Shown: positions 10,801-21,639 of the stretch, piece after piece
Layout: the number at the start of each line of letters is the position of its first letter
How positions within the stretch are numbered: position 1 is the stretch's first letter
From: Ottelia alismoides
Taxonomy: Eukaryota > Streptophyta > Magnoliopsida > Alismatales > Hydrocharitaceae
Assembly: GCA_037367405.1 (NCBI GenBank)
Contig: JAZKJV010002617.1
Span: 310,001-374,000 of the forward strand
Length of the DNA stretch: 64,000 bases
Direction: 5' to 3'
The notes under the pieces: generated by a model
The model's input: the letters and a program-made list of their open reading frames with translations, nothing else
What the model was told of the DNA's origin: nothing
The model's database searches: none
Translations under genes and position numbers: made by a program

Positions 10801-11564
10801 AAAATTACAAAAAACCTAGATATTGTGTGTGTTGCTGTGTTTGATTTTTTGACCAATTTTGGTCATTTTTGGACACATAGAAAAGATAAAAATTGAAAAA
10901 CCTTGAAAACCTTATAAAAATTCTAATAAATAATCGAAAAAATCCAAAAATAATAATTCCAGTGCCTAAGTTTTCCTTATATTTTCTACTTTACAGGGAA
11001 ATTACTTTAGACCTTGATATGGCCACTTTGTATTTTAATTTGGCCCTCCAAGTCTGACTGGACAGCAGCTCTATTTTCTTGCCTTGTTTGATTTTTATAA
11101 AATTCCCTAAAAATCAGAAAACATCAAAAATTAACCCAAAACATAAAACAATATAAAAAACATAAAAACTTTTTCTTTGAATTTTTGGATGATTTTTGAG
11201 TAGGTAAATAATTGTTTATAGTTGCTTGTTTGCTTGATTTTATTATTTTCCTCATTATCCAAAATACCAAAAAAATATAAAAATACTAAAAATCCACCAA
11301 AAATATCTATCTTTTATTTTTCACTATCTTTGACTACTTCGTAGGCCGCAAGGCCATTACATGCTCCCTGAGTCTGACCCTGGTCGCTATACCATGCTAA
11401 TCTAATAGCTAGAGCCACTATTTATTTTGATTGATTTTATTCTTCTGTTTGGTGGTCTGATCCCTATTTTCTTGTTGAGTTGATTTATCTCTCGATCCGG
11501 GTCGCAACGACCCTTTGAGTGATTATTTTATCCTGGATTGATTGAGATACTTTTCGGCTAATCA
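7857..11564 (+). mobile_element. 3' LTR of element 1 (3.7 kb)
   Basis: Starts TGATGAAT right after the polypurine tract and ends CGGCTAATCA, matching the end CGGCCAATCA of the 5' LTR of element 3. Inside are an AT-rich U3 (7857-8770), a TATA box at 9069, a GC-rich stretch (8820-10130) with repeated CCGTTGGATC/CACGTGGC modules at 9861-10100, and an AT-rich tail with repeated GGTCCCTG-type modules (10200-11060). The sequence after it (ATTAC, 11565-11569) would be the target duplication, but the partner copy is outside the window. ORFs at 8777-10067 are LTR shadows. Confidence 0.82.
9069..9075 (+). promoter_or_regulatory. TATA box of the element 1 LTR
   Basis: TATATAG followed by a GC-rich region fits the R start of the LTR. 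Transcription would begin near 9100 and, from this 3' LTR, read out rightwards into element 2 antisense sequence. Confidence 0.5.
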
Positions 11565-12277
11565 ATTACTCGCCCCAATACAAAATTTTTCTTTTTAGTC
11601 GATTTTAGGGTCAAGTAATGTTAGCAGTCCAATTTTATTATTATCACTTTTTTTGAATTTTTAGTGAGAAATGCATGAGCCTAATGAGGAGTCAATTTCA
11701 CTTAGCACCTAGGTTGGCAAAATCAGAGGTAGAGAGGCGGAAAAGTAATGCAAGCGGCAAAACGATGATGTATGCTAAAGAGAAATGCTCACCTTGCCTC
11801 CAGCACTCTACATGAAAGGATGCTCAACAAAATTGAAACCTATCTATATCCAAATGCAAGCCTATGAAATCGCCCTAAGTTTCAGAAATTGCTATTAGCG
11901 TGAAGAACCGATGCTAATGACCTAGAATGGAACCGAAGTGTTCGATCTTGGAGTTTCCTCGGCGTATGGAGAACGTACACGTGCTGTATGGAAAAATCTC
12001 GCGGCGCGGTGGTTCCGAGACTAAGTGAGAAGCAATTTAGATTTGACTAGGTCCAAACAAATCTGGCACATGCACATATATTAGGTGTTTGGCCTTAATC
12101 TATCGCAAGCAATCCTAAAACTAAGGGCTCAATCACACAAAATGAAGAAAACAAAATCGGAAAACAAATGAAAAAATGTGAGGAATATCGACAAAAGCCG
12201 CGGTGAGCCCCAAGTGAACAAACACTTGGAAATTGGGCTCGAAAGTCCAAGATGTTGGACATGCGAGCCCACGAGAG
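11565..12277 (-). mobile_element. 5' leader remnant of an element 2-type retrotransposon
   Basis: Read on -, this resembles the untranslated leader of element 3 (58400-58960): shared landmarks are CTTGGACTT, CACTTGGGG-CTCACC, TGAGCCC-TAG-TTTAGG, GTGCTGGAG-CAAGGT and GGACTGCTAA. It directly follows the LTR at 12278-15599, yet lacks a tRNA-Asp primer site and about 300 bases of leader. A leader after an LTR that also terminates a pol-bearing body suggests a tandem element sharing one LTR. The remainder was displaced by the insertion of element 1 at 11564/11565. Confidence 0.6.
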
Positions 12278-15200
12278 TGATGACCAAGAAATCAGCTCTC
12301 AATATCGGGCCAAGATGAAAATATTCAGTGTTGTTGCGACCCGAATAGAGAGACTCAGTCAACAAGAAGATCAGACCACCAAATCAGAAAATAAATCAAT
12401 AAAACACGAATAGCAGTCTCGTTATTTATTTAACCTGGTATAGCGACCAGGATCGAACTCAAGGAGCACGGATTGGCTGGATCGGCCTATGAAGTAGTCG
12501 AAAATAAGATAAAATAAAGAAAATGTATTTTTGATGGATTTTTATATATTTTAATTTTTTTGTATTTTTAATTATAAAAAATGTAAGAAAAAGGCTAAAA
12601 AAGGACAAATTCAACAATTTATTAAACATTAAAAAATGCTCAGAAAATTTAAATAAAATTATTTTTGTGTTTTTATATTTTTAAGTGTTTTTGATAATTT
12701 TCTCAAGATTTTATGATTTTTAATTGATTTTATAAAAATCAAAAAAGGCAAAAACAACGAAGAAATGTGCAGTCAAATTTGAAAGACTAATTGAAAATAG
12801 ATAATTAGCTTATAAAAATCTGAAGGCAATTTTTTTGAAAAGTAGAGATAAAAACTAATCTACATAAACCAAAATTGCATTTTTTTATTTTTTTATAATT
12901 TTAATAATTTTTATGACGTTTTTAGGGTTTTATGCTTTTTAGGTGTTTTTAAATCCAAATTCCACAAAAATTGGACAGAAGCAAGAGAACACCAAAACAA
13001 ACAAGGCCTAATTTTTTGTAATTTTTAGAGTCTTTTGTATTTTTAGTTGATTTTATAAAGCAAACAGAAGCAAAAAGAAGGGTTTTGGATTTTTTTACAA
13101 ATAGCAAAAGCAACAAAAATGTCCTAAAAATTTAGTGAAATTTTTACACAGTGGTAGGAGCCACGTATCCAAATTTCACTTGATTTGGATTTTATTTGAT
13201 ATTTTATTCGACCAATACAAGACACACAGTACACAGGGACCAAAGTGCAAAGAAACAAAGTTTCAAGACCAAACAGATAACACTTATAAAAATCACAGGG
13301 CCTAAACTGCAAGTAGTCCAAAACACACGAGGAAAGCACGTGTTTTGCACTCACATGGACCAAAGTGTCATTCCTATTTATAAAATATCAAACATTAACT
13401 GCCAAAAACTTTAGGACAAAATATGCAATTGTTCCACAAAATCACGTGTCGACGCACGTGTTCCACACAAACAGGGACAAATTTGCAAATAAAGTAAACA
13501 CAGGGTCCAAGATGCAAATGTTCCAAATTAAAAACAACTGAAACTATATTTACAGGACTCGAAAATAAATGCAAAGATAAAGAGGGCCTAAGTGATATTG
13601 ACCCTCATTATTAATGATCCACGACTGAAGGCATGCCACGTGGAAGATCGGATTGCTGAGAATGGTGGACATCCCTTCGACGATGAGCGGCGTGGATTTG
13701 ATCCTCAGATGGATCAACGGTCAGATGCCATCCTTAGATGAACGGATGAGATCTAATCTGGCGCAAGGGCTTGATCGAGCGATGTTGGAGGGTCCTCGAA
13801 GAACAACTCGCCGGCGAGCTTCGCTGGCCCAAGGCGTGCGCGGAGGACCTCCTCTGGTGCTGCTCTGATGGGTGAAATGCTCTTGGAGGTGGTCTGCAGC
13901 TGATGGCGTGTTCGGAAGGGGTCGGGGGGTCCTGGTGGTCCCCGACGGAGCTCGAGACCTGGAGCGCTTGTGCTCGAGTATTCGGACTTCCAAACGAGGT
14001 CCTTATGCGATGATTCCTGCACAGAAAGATAGATGGGTCGAGGGCAAAGTGCCTCGACCCGGTTACGAGCGGAGGGGGTGGTCGGGTGAGTCAGGGCGTG
14101 GGTCTCCGACAAGCGGCGGTGGAGGAGATCGGGGTTTCCTATTCCGTGACAAACTAGGATGATCAGAGGGGTGTAGAAGATGGAGAGAAGTCTCGTGAAG
14201 ATGATGTAGGGGTCGGATGGGTGAATTGGTGATCGGAGCGGGGGTGAATCGGCCGGCGGCGCAAAATCGCACAATGGAAATGGAAGCTAATCTAGTTGAT
14301 ACGAGGCTATCTGATGATCGCGGACGTCTATGATGGAGGTGGGTGACCTCCTGGGGTCCTTGCCTCAATGGAGCGACGTCTCGAGAGGCTCGAGCTCCTT
14401 CGGGCAGAGTACGGCGGCGAGAACCACCGGATCAGAGGCTAGACCACTCCAATCCTCGCTGCAACGCCTCCTAGGGCTTGTTGTCACTCAAGGCTAGAAG
14501 ACGGAGGTCTTAGGAATATGAAATGGTGGCCGAAGGTGCGTGAAATGGCGGAGGAGACGACGCTAAATACTGGTAGGGGTCCGGCAAAGATGGAGACGGG
14601 TAGGCGATTGTGGTGTACGGATCCCTAAAAAGATCCCCGAGCGTGAATCTCAGATGTGGATAATCGTGGCCCGGGGTTTGAGGAAATGGGTGACGGATCG
14701 TGACGCGATAAATGGGAGAAGATCGGGTCGGGGCGCAGATCCGGGCTAAGTGGTTTGGTGGGGGGGTAGTAGACCGGGGGTCAACGTTCCCCCGTGGACC
14801 AATGGAAAAATTCCATTGGAAGAATTATTGAAAACTCATTTTAAAATAGTAAATGATTTTATTTCAAAAATTTTTCACCATGAAAAATGTTTATTATTTT
14901 TCAAAGTATTTTCTAGTGATTTTTATTTATTTTTTTGAAAAACAAATTATGTCTTTACATTATATTATCATCTACATGTATAAATACCTATGTATTTTTT
15001 AATTTTATTTTTATTATTTTATTTATGTAAAAATATTCCAATTTTATATTTTATTTATTTACATCATAAAATATGGAATATAAAAAGATTTTTATTTGAT
15101 TTTTATTAATTATGTACAAAGGTGAAATAAGTACATCTTTTATTTTATGTACATGGTATATGTACACTGAAGAGAGAGAAAGTATTTTTTATTTTTCTTA

Positions 15201-15599
15201 TTTTATTTCATTTTTTACATTTTTATTTTATTTTTATAAATAGTTACAAAAGAAAGGGAACACATAAATATTTTTATTTTTAGAAAATAAATTATTTACA
15301 CAAAGAGGCGTATTTACACCATGTTGAGTTACCCTATCTCTCTCTACTTATTTTATTTTGCGGTCAGGCCCTTGTGGAGCCCTCCCTAGGGTTCAGGTCA
15401 CTCAATATTTATTCTAAATATTTCTCTCTTTTTCTTTATTTCTTTATTCCTTTATTTTTATGCAAAAACATGCTAATTATGGCTATTTACATGATGCATG
15501 CATTTTAACAATTTATTTTATTTACAACTAATTACTTGGTATTTTGCCAAGGTTCTAGCTAAAATAGAGGAATAAAGAGTGGGGAATGGGGATTCATCA
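12278..15599 (-). mobile_element. LTR of element 2 (3.3 kb)
   Basis: On - it starts TGATGAATCCCC at 15599, right after a polypurine tract, and by comparison ends near 12278 (GGTCATCA). It matches the element 1 LTR in order: AT-rich U3, GC-rich middle (13640-14760), AT-rich tail with GGTCCCTG-type modules (13180-13580), and the end signature CTGGTCGCTATACCA (near 12440). Its right half (14900-15420) has the GGGCCTGACCGCA block shared with 8080-8100. The end coordinate is approximate. Confidence 0.72.
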
Positions 15600-15612
15600 C
15601 CCCCCTATACTT
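15600..15612 (-). other. Polypurine tract of element 2
   Basis: On -, AAGTATAGGGGGG stands directly before the LTR start. It is identical to the tract of element 1. Confidence 0.85.
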
Positions 15613-17180
15613 TACTTTTGCTAGTCCCTTAGCAAACACTTATTTGAAAAAGAAGTGCAAAAGAGAAAGAAAAAGAAAAAGAGAGGAAATCAAGGTTGAG
15701 TATTAAACTTTCTTTATTAAATTGACATATGGAGCTCAGTCAGACCTTTGGATTATTAATTTGTGGGAACCTTATTTGGACTTAAGCTTAAAACTTAACA
15801 GCCTCTAAGTTCCACCAATCTATGTTCAAGTCTTCTTAGTAAACCAGATCAGAACAAGTCTACAAACACAAACTCTAATGACCATGAATCTTTCCTTGTA
15901 CTGTGTAAGTGATATGTAGCTCTCCACCTCAGAAGTGACAAAGAAACAACCTCCCTCAACCTGGTAACTCTAATGCCTCGGTCTAGCAACTCTTTCCTAG
16001 AGGAGCGGGGTATTCCCTTCTAAGTTCAAGTACAACCGGCTCAAGAAGAGGGGGAAGAAGAGAATGGGCCATGACCAGTGTAGCCATGTATCCTTGGGAG
16101 CTCTAACCAGTGTAGCTGAGTCTCCCGCTGCAAGCTTCATGAGATGGTCATGTGTAACATAAGCTTTGCTTTATTTGATTATATACAATCCGGTGGGATT
16201 ATTAAATTTTCAATCTGACCCACCACTTTTTTGGAGTTTTTCTTTCTTTGGACATTTTTTTTCCATGTGCATATGTACAACATATCTACATGGTGCAACA
16301 TATATACATAAGGAGTTTTTCCTCTTGAGCCAGTAGACTATCCCTCTTTTGAAGCTTTATTGCAACCCACAACTCCTGTCTTTAGACTTCATAACCACCA
16401 GACCAAGTTGAGACGCACTTCCTTTACTATCAGAAGAAGAGAGGTTCCGCCTAGAAGTACTACCCTCATATGCTACCCCAAGCCAAAGGAAACTGCCTCC
16501 TCACTACCTCATCCGTGGAGAGCTATGTGTAAAGTACTGGTGCAAGTAAAGCCATTGTCTCTGAGAGTCATGTGTGTGTTGTTAAGTTCTCTACTTAGGC
16601 TCATCAAGATGACATATGCTCATAGCCTAGTGGACTCAAAGAATTAAGTCCCAATGGACCAGAAAAGTCTTAATCCTAAGCCATATAAGGTTCCTCTTAT
16701 AATTAGGTGGATTAAGGTCTTAACCAAGCTCCATTTTCCAATTTAATTCCAGGCCAGTTTAAATGTCAACTATGATTTGGAAAAACTGTACAAATATTTA
16801 CAAAGATGCAATTTTACAAATTTTTACAAATGTGCAAAATTTTCGAAAAATATTTGATAACATGGATGTATGCATGAATGCGAAGTTTTGCAAAATATTT
16901 ACAAAAATTTACACAAGGTTTTTGCAAACTTTTTGTTTTCAAACATTTTACAAAAATTTTGTATTATATACATAATTTGGGTATGAAAATATTTACAAAC
17001 CATTTACACAAATCATTTTTACAATCGTTTGTACAAAAATAATTTTTATAAATATATAGGTATCTGCAAGAAGAATTTTATGTACAAGGGAAATTTTTTA
17101 AATTTTTATGGATTTTTAGCCATTTTATTTATTAACATACTCACACAAAGTACGAGTTATGGCTAAAGTATATATGAAAT
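15613..17180 (-). repeat. Conserved post-pol region of element 2
   Basis: Inverted counterpart of 6250-7843: the repeat tract (16760-17060), then the block with conserved words, then the polypurine tract. It carries the antisense frame at 16360-16647. The sense frame ending LEGNTPLL has an in-frame TAG near its end in this copy. Confidence 0.6.
16360..16647 (+). CDS. Antisense ORF in the post-pol region (element 2 copy)
   Basis: A 95-codon frame on the strand opposite to pol, the longest open version of the antisense frame shared by elements 1-3. It can be read further upstream without a stop to about 16310 (PLEPVDYPSFEALL). Composition is basic (RRREVPPRSTT, YPKPKETASS) with a hydrophobic stretch near the end (LLSSLLRLI). 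No domain is recognised. Its promoter is unknown; expression would be antisense to element transcription. Confidence 0.33.
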   Translation: MQPTTPVFRLHNHQTKLRRTSFTIRRREVPPRSTTLICYPKPKETASSLPHPWRAMCKVLVQVKPLSLRVMCVLLSSLLRLIKMTYAHSLVDSKN

Positions 17181-17201
17181 ATATACGACACCCCCCCCCC
17201 C

Positions 17202-17549
17202 CTATACTTAGCTCGAACGATGTCCTCAGAGAGATCAAGAGCGATGAAGAAGACATAACTCGTGCTTAGTATAGGGAAGTGAAAAAGAATGGTATAAACA
17301 AAGACAAATCAAGGAATAGAATAAAGAGGACTCGGTGTTTCCCCCTATACTTAGGATCAAGTAATCCTAAGTATAGCAAGCTGTACATGAAGGGAAATCT
17401 GAGTGGAAGGATGTACAGGGTCTACCCCCCCTATACTTAGGGTAAAATATCCCTAAGTATAGGCAGCAAAACAGAGGTAGAAAGAATGAATAGAATACCC
17501 GAGAGTCCTACACCCCCCTATACTTAGGGTAAAGTACACCCTAAGTATA
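17202..17549 (-). repeat. Hairpin array after pol (element 2)
   Basis: Four inverted repeats in the order found in element 1, read on -: 17519-17549, 17432-17461, 17346-17375 and 17202-17274. Stems are again TATACTTAGGG / CCCTAAGTATA, except the third, which ends in an A-T pair (TATACTTAGGAT / ATCCTAAGTATA), and the fourth, whose stem closes C-G. A 12-base run of C on + (17191-17202) is the G run after the last hairpin. Confidence 0.9.
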
Positions 17550-17681
17550 GCATAATCATAAGATGAGAAAGGGGTGTGGGACTAAAGAATAGAGTGATAT
17601 GGACAACTGAATCTATACAAGTCGGGAGAACAGTGGTAATCAGGCGTGAGATGCAATAGATGTGAGTCAAGAGACCACATC

Positions 17682-19073
17682 TCACGTAAAGTGAATCAGG
17701 GCAATGTCAATGACCCGCGGCTCATGATCTAGATATGGCTTGAGCCGCTGGCCGTCAACACGAAAGGTAACATCAGAAGACAACTCAGATATATCAATAC
17801 TTCCATTGTCGTGTACCTTTCGAACCAAATAGGGTCCCTTCCATTTGCTCTGTAGCTTCCCTCGAAATAGACGTAGCCTAGCATCAAATAACCATACTCT
17901 CTATCCTGGCTCAAACTTCTTGTGGCTGATATGAGAATCATGCCACTCCTTTACTCACACCTTATATTGTAGGCTGCTCGAAAAGGCTGTATCACAAAGC
18001 TCCTCTAGGGATGCTAACTCTACCCTCCTCTGATCTCCTACACTCATTGGGTCCAAAAGTATATCAGTAACAACCCAAACTAACCTATGTCTCAGCTCAA
18101 CAGGTAAATGGCAGGGCTTGCCATAAACGAGGCGAAAGGGAGATGTACCCAAAGGAGTCTTGAAAGACGTCCTATATACCCATAAGATCGAGTCCAAAAG
18201 CTGTGACCAATCCTTTCGGTCAGGGCGGACGACTTTCTGCAATATAGTCTTGATCTCCCTGTTCGACACTTCAGCAAGACCATTCGTCTAAGGGTGGTAT
18301 GGAGTGGCTACTCGATGGTCAATGTTGAACTCGCTAGCAAGGGCCTTTACCTTGTCGTTGGTGAAATGAGACCCCCCGTCAGATATCAACACTCGAGGTA
18401 CCCTGAATTGTGAAATGATATTCTTCCTCAAAAATTTGCAAACAATCCTAGCATCTGCGGTTCAGGCGGGGATGGCCTCGCCCAACGACTCACATAATCC
18501 ACGGCCAACAGAATGTACTCAAATCCCTGACTCCTAGGGAATGGACCCATGAAATCGATGCCCCATGCGTCAAAAACCTCACAGAAGTATATGGGTTGCA
18601 TCGGCATCATATCACGCCGTCCACAAGTGCCCATCCTCTGACAGTCAGTACATCTCTTCACGAACTCATCAGAGTCCTTGAAGAGAGTAGGCCACCATAG
18701 GTCGGATTGGAGCACTTTCTGTTCCGTTCTCCTCCCTGAGTGATGTCTTCCTGCCTCAAGCTTGTGGCAGTAAGTAAGGATGTTGTGGTGCTCCTCCTGA
18801 GGAATACACCGACGCCAGATACTATCCCCTTCTTCATGATACAAGACGGGATCCTCTCAATGGTAAAACTTGGCCTTCGCGAGGAAGGTCTCAAGTTTCT
18901 GCCAGGGCCAATCTTGTGGAACTTTCTTGGCGACAAGATAGTTCACAATATCGGCATACCATGGGGGAGAGGCGATAGCAAGGATTGCCTCATCTGGGAA
19001 GGTCTCACATATAGGCTCAGTCTGCTCAGAATCCTCAAGATACTCCAATCGGGAGAGATGATCTGCCACCACA
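17682..19073 (-). pseudogene. Element 2 pol, integrase part (broken)
   Basis: Read on -, the integrase zinc finger ([25 protein letters not shown]; 18640-18800), the core ([46 protein letters not shown]) and the C-terminus ending at the TGA at 17682. Stops and frame changes interrupt it near 18440, 18290 (a stop just before the conserved SNREIK), 17955 and 17900. It is clearly the same family as element 1 pol, with a similar level of decay. Confidence 0.85.
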
Positions 19074-20830
19074 TTCTTGACTACATGCTTATCCTTAATC
19101 TCTATATCAAACTCCTAGAGTAGAAGGATCCATCTGGTCAATCTGGCTTTGGCATCTTCTTTGCCATGAGGTACCTGATGGCGGTATGATCTGTGTAGAT
19201 GGTCACTCTAGATCCAATGATATAAGATCTGAACTTATCTAGGGCGAAAACTATGGCTAGCATCTCCTTCTCAGTGACTGTGTAATTCTGTTGCGTGGCA
19301 TCCAATATACGGCTAGCATAGTGAATAGCAAAGGGGACTCCATCCCTCCTCTGTCCCAACACGGCCCCTACGGCAAAATCGGAGGCATCTGTCATGACCT
19401 CAAATGGGAGAGACCAATCAGGCAGCTGGAGAACAGGAGCCTGTACAACAGGACTCTTGAGAGTCTCAAATGACGATAGACACTTATCATCTACAAGGAC
19501 CTCGGTGACTTCGTCAGCAGATCAGTCAACAGTCGGGCAATCCTACTGAAATCATGAATGAAGTGCCTGTAGAAACCGGCGTACCCCAGAAAAGACCGTA
19601 ACTGGCGCAAGTTGGACGGTGGATTGAGTTTTCTAATGACATCCATTTTGGCCGGATCAACCTCCATGCCCCTATTGGAGATGATATGGCCAAGCACCGT
19701 CTCTTGAGTCACCATGAAGTGACTCTTCTCCCAAGACAACATAAGGTGAACCTTAATACATCGCTGAAGGACTCGGTCTAGGAAGTCAAGACAAGAATCG
19801 AATCCGTCGTCGTAGACTGAGAAATCATCCATGAAGACCTCCAAGCACTCCCCCACCATGTCCGAAAAGATGGACGGCATGCATCTCTGGAATGTCGCCG
19901 GAGCGTTGCACAATCCAAATGGCATGCGTATGAAAGCATATGTTCCGAAGGGACAGGTGAATGTAATCTTGTCCTGGTCCTCGGGTCGATGGCCACCTGA
20001 TTATAGCCGGAATACCCATCCAAGAAACAGTAATGGCTCTTCCCTACCAGCCTCTCAATAATCTGATCAATAAAGGGCAGGGGGAAATGATCCTTCTTGG
20101 TGGCCTGGTTCAATCGTCTGTAGTCCACACAGACCCGCCAAGAAGTGGGTACCCGGGTAGCGATCTCCTATCCAGACTCACTAACAACAGTGGTGATGCC
20201 CTTCTTCTTGTTTACCACATGAAACGGACTGACCCATTTGGAGTCAGAGATGTGGTAGATAAAATTGGTGCTCCACCATTTCGAGATCTCCTTCATGACA
20301 ACTTCACGAAGATTCGGGTTCAGCTGCCACTGGAACTCACGCGACGGCTTCGCGTCCTCCTCGAGATAGATATGGTGGGAGCACAGGGCCGGACTTATCC
20401 CCTGGAGATTGGCTACACTCCATCCAATCGCCTTACGGATCTTTTCAAGAACACCTATCTGATGGGATTCTTGCTCTCCAGTCAAATCAGCGGAGATAAT
20501 GACTGGGTGCATCTCATGCTCACCAGCAAGGAACTTATACTTCAGCGAGACGACGGTAGCAGCTTCAGCTCTGGACAAGTAGGTGCTGGCAGATCTGGCC
20601 TCTGAAAAGTCTTAGAGAATGCTGTCAAATCTGCATGGGAGAATGAGAACTCTCGCTCGCAATCTGAATCTGGTGAAGGCTGCTCTGCTGGACTGTCTCT
20701 GCTATGTAGGGAATCAGCCTCTTCCCTAGTTGTAGGCTCAGTAGAAGTCAGAGACGGTATCAAATCATCAAACTCTGCCCAATCAATATCTGACTCTGAG
20801 GGATCTGTATCAGACACAAAAATCTGCCTC
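19074..20830 (-). pseudogene. Element 2 pol, reverse transcriptase and RNase H (broken)
   Basis: Read on -, an acidic linker (DPSESDIDWAEFDDLIPSL), the palm with MDYRRLNQATKKDHFPLPFI, MPFGLCNAPATFQRCM and VFMDDFSVY (catalytic FMDD), FLGYAGFYRHFI, then RNase H with [15 protein letters not shown] and [10 protein letters not shown]. Frame changes lie near 20150, 19925-20000, 19490 and 19130. It complements element 1 pol: each copy preserves parts that are broken in the other. No claim of activity is made. Confidence 0.86.
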
Positions 20831-21001
20831 GCGATCGGGAACCGACTCTACTGCCTGAGATGTATCCTGGACCAGGAATGCGCTCTCCAAGCTCTCCTCT
20901 GCTAGCATCTCTGCATTAGTGAACTATGAATGTGAGAGGATGGCCTATGCGACTGGATCTGCCCAAACTGCCTTATCATCTGTAATCACAAAATCATAGT
21001 C

Positions 21002-21538
21002 CTAGTGGATGTCTCGCCCTGCCTCTGTCATCTGCTCTGAATATGAAGTCGGCTCTGAGTAAGCTGAATCTTTGGCTCTAGTCTCCTCGACCGTCTCTAT
21101 TTGTATACTCTCGCCCTTGATGTGAAAGTACACCTTCCTGCTATCATGGTCGGACACTGCCTTGGTTGTGGCCAAGAACGGGCGTCCTAGAATGATTGGG
21201 GTATCGGTCACAGACTCATGGATCTCCATGTCCAACACAACGAAGTCCGCGGGGAATTTCAGGCCTTGAATCGTGATGACGACGTCCTTCAGCAACCCCT
21301 TCGGCCTCTTTACAGATCAATCATCTAACTAAAGGACTGTCCTGCTTTGTCGTAGAGGGCCCAACTCGAAACGGTCGAGAAGGTCTGCCGGAAGTAGGTT
21401 GATCGAAGAACCATTGTCTAATAGAGTGCGGCCGAACCTATGCTCATGAATGTGGCATCTGATATACGGGGCTCTTGCATCTGGCCTCTTGGCTGGCAGA
21501 CGGTTCTGAATCGCGAAACACGTGGCACGAGTAAGCAC
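21002..21538 (-). pseudogene. Element 2 aspartic protease region
   Basis: Read on -, LLDNGSSINLLPADLLDRF fits the active-site loop of a retroviral-type aspartic protease, with DNGSS where DTGSS is common. Downstream, FVVLDMEIHESVTDTPIILGRPFL is the usual Athila-type flap/ILGRPFL motif. A stop and frame change near 21300 separate the two. Upstream, where gag should lie, the sequence turns into LTR within about 100 bases, so gag is missing. Confidence 0.75.
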
Positions 21539-21639
21539 ATGGATCTATGACTGATGGTTCCTCCTCTTCCTCCTAACTGTGGTCCTGTCTCTGAGTCATC
21601 TCTGGAGTAGAGGTATGTGCTCCAAGGCCTCCTGTAGAA

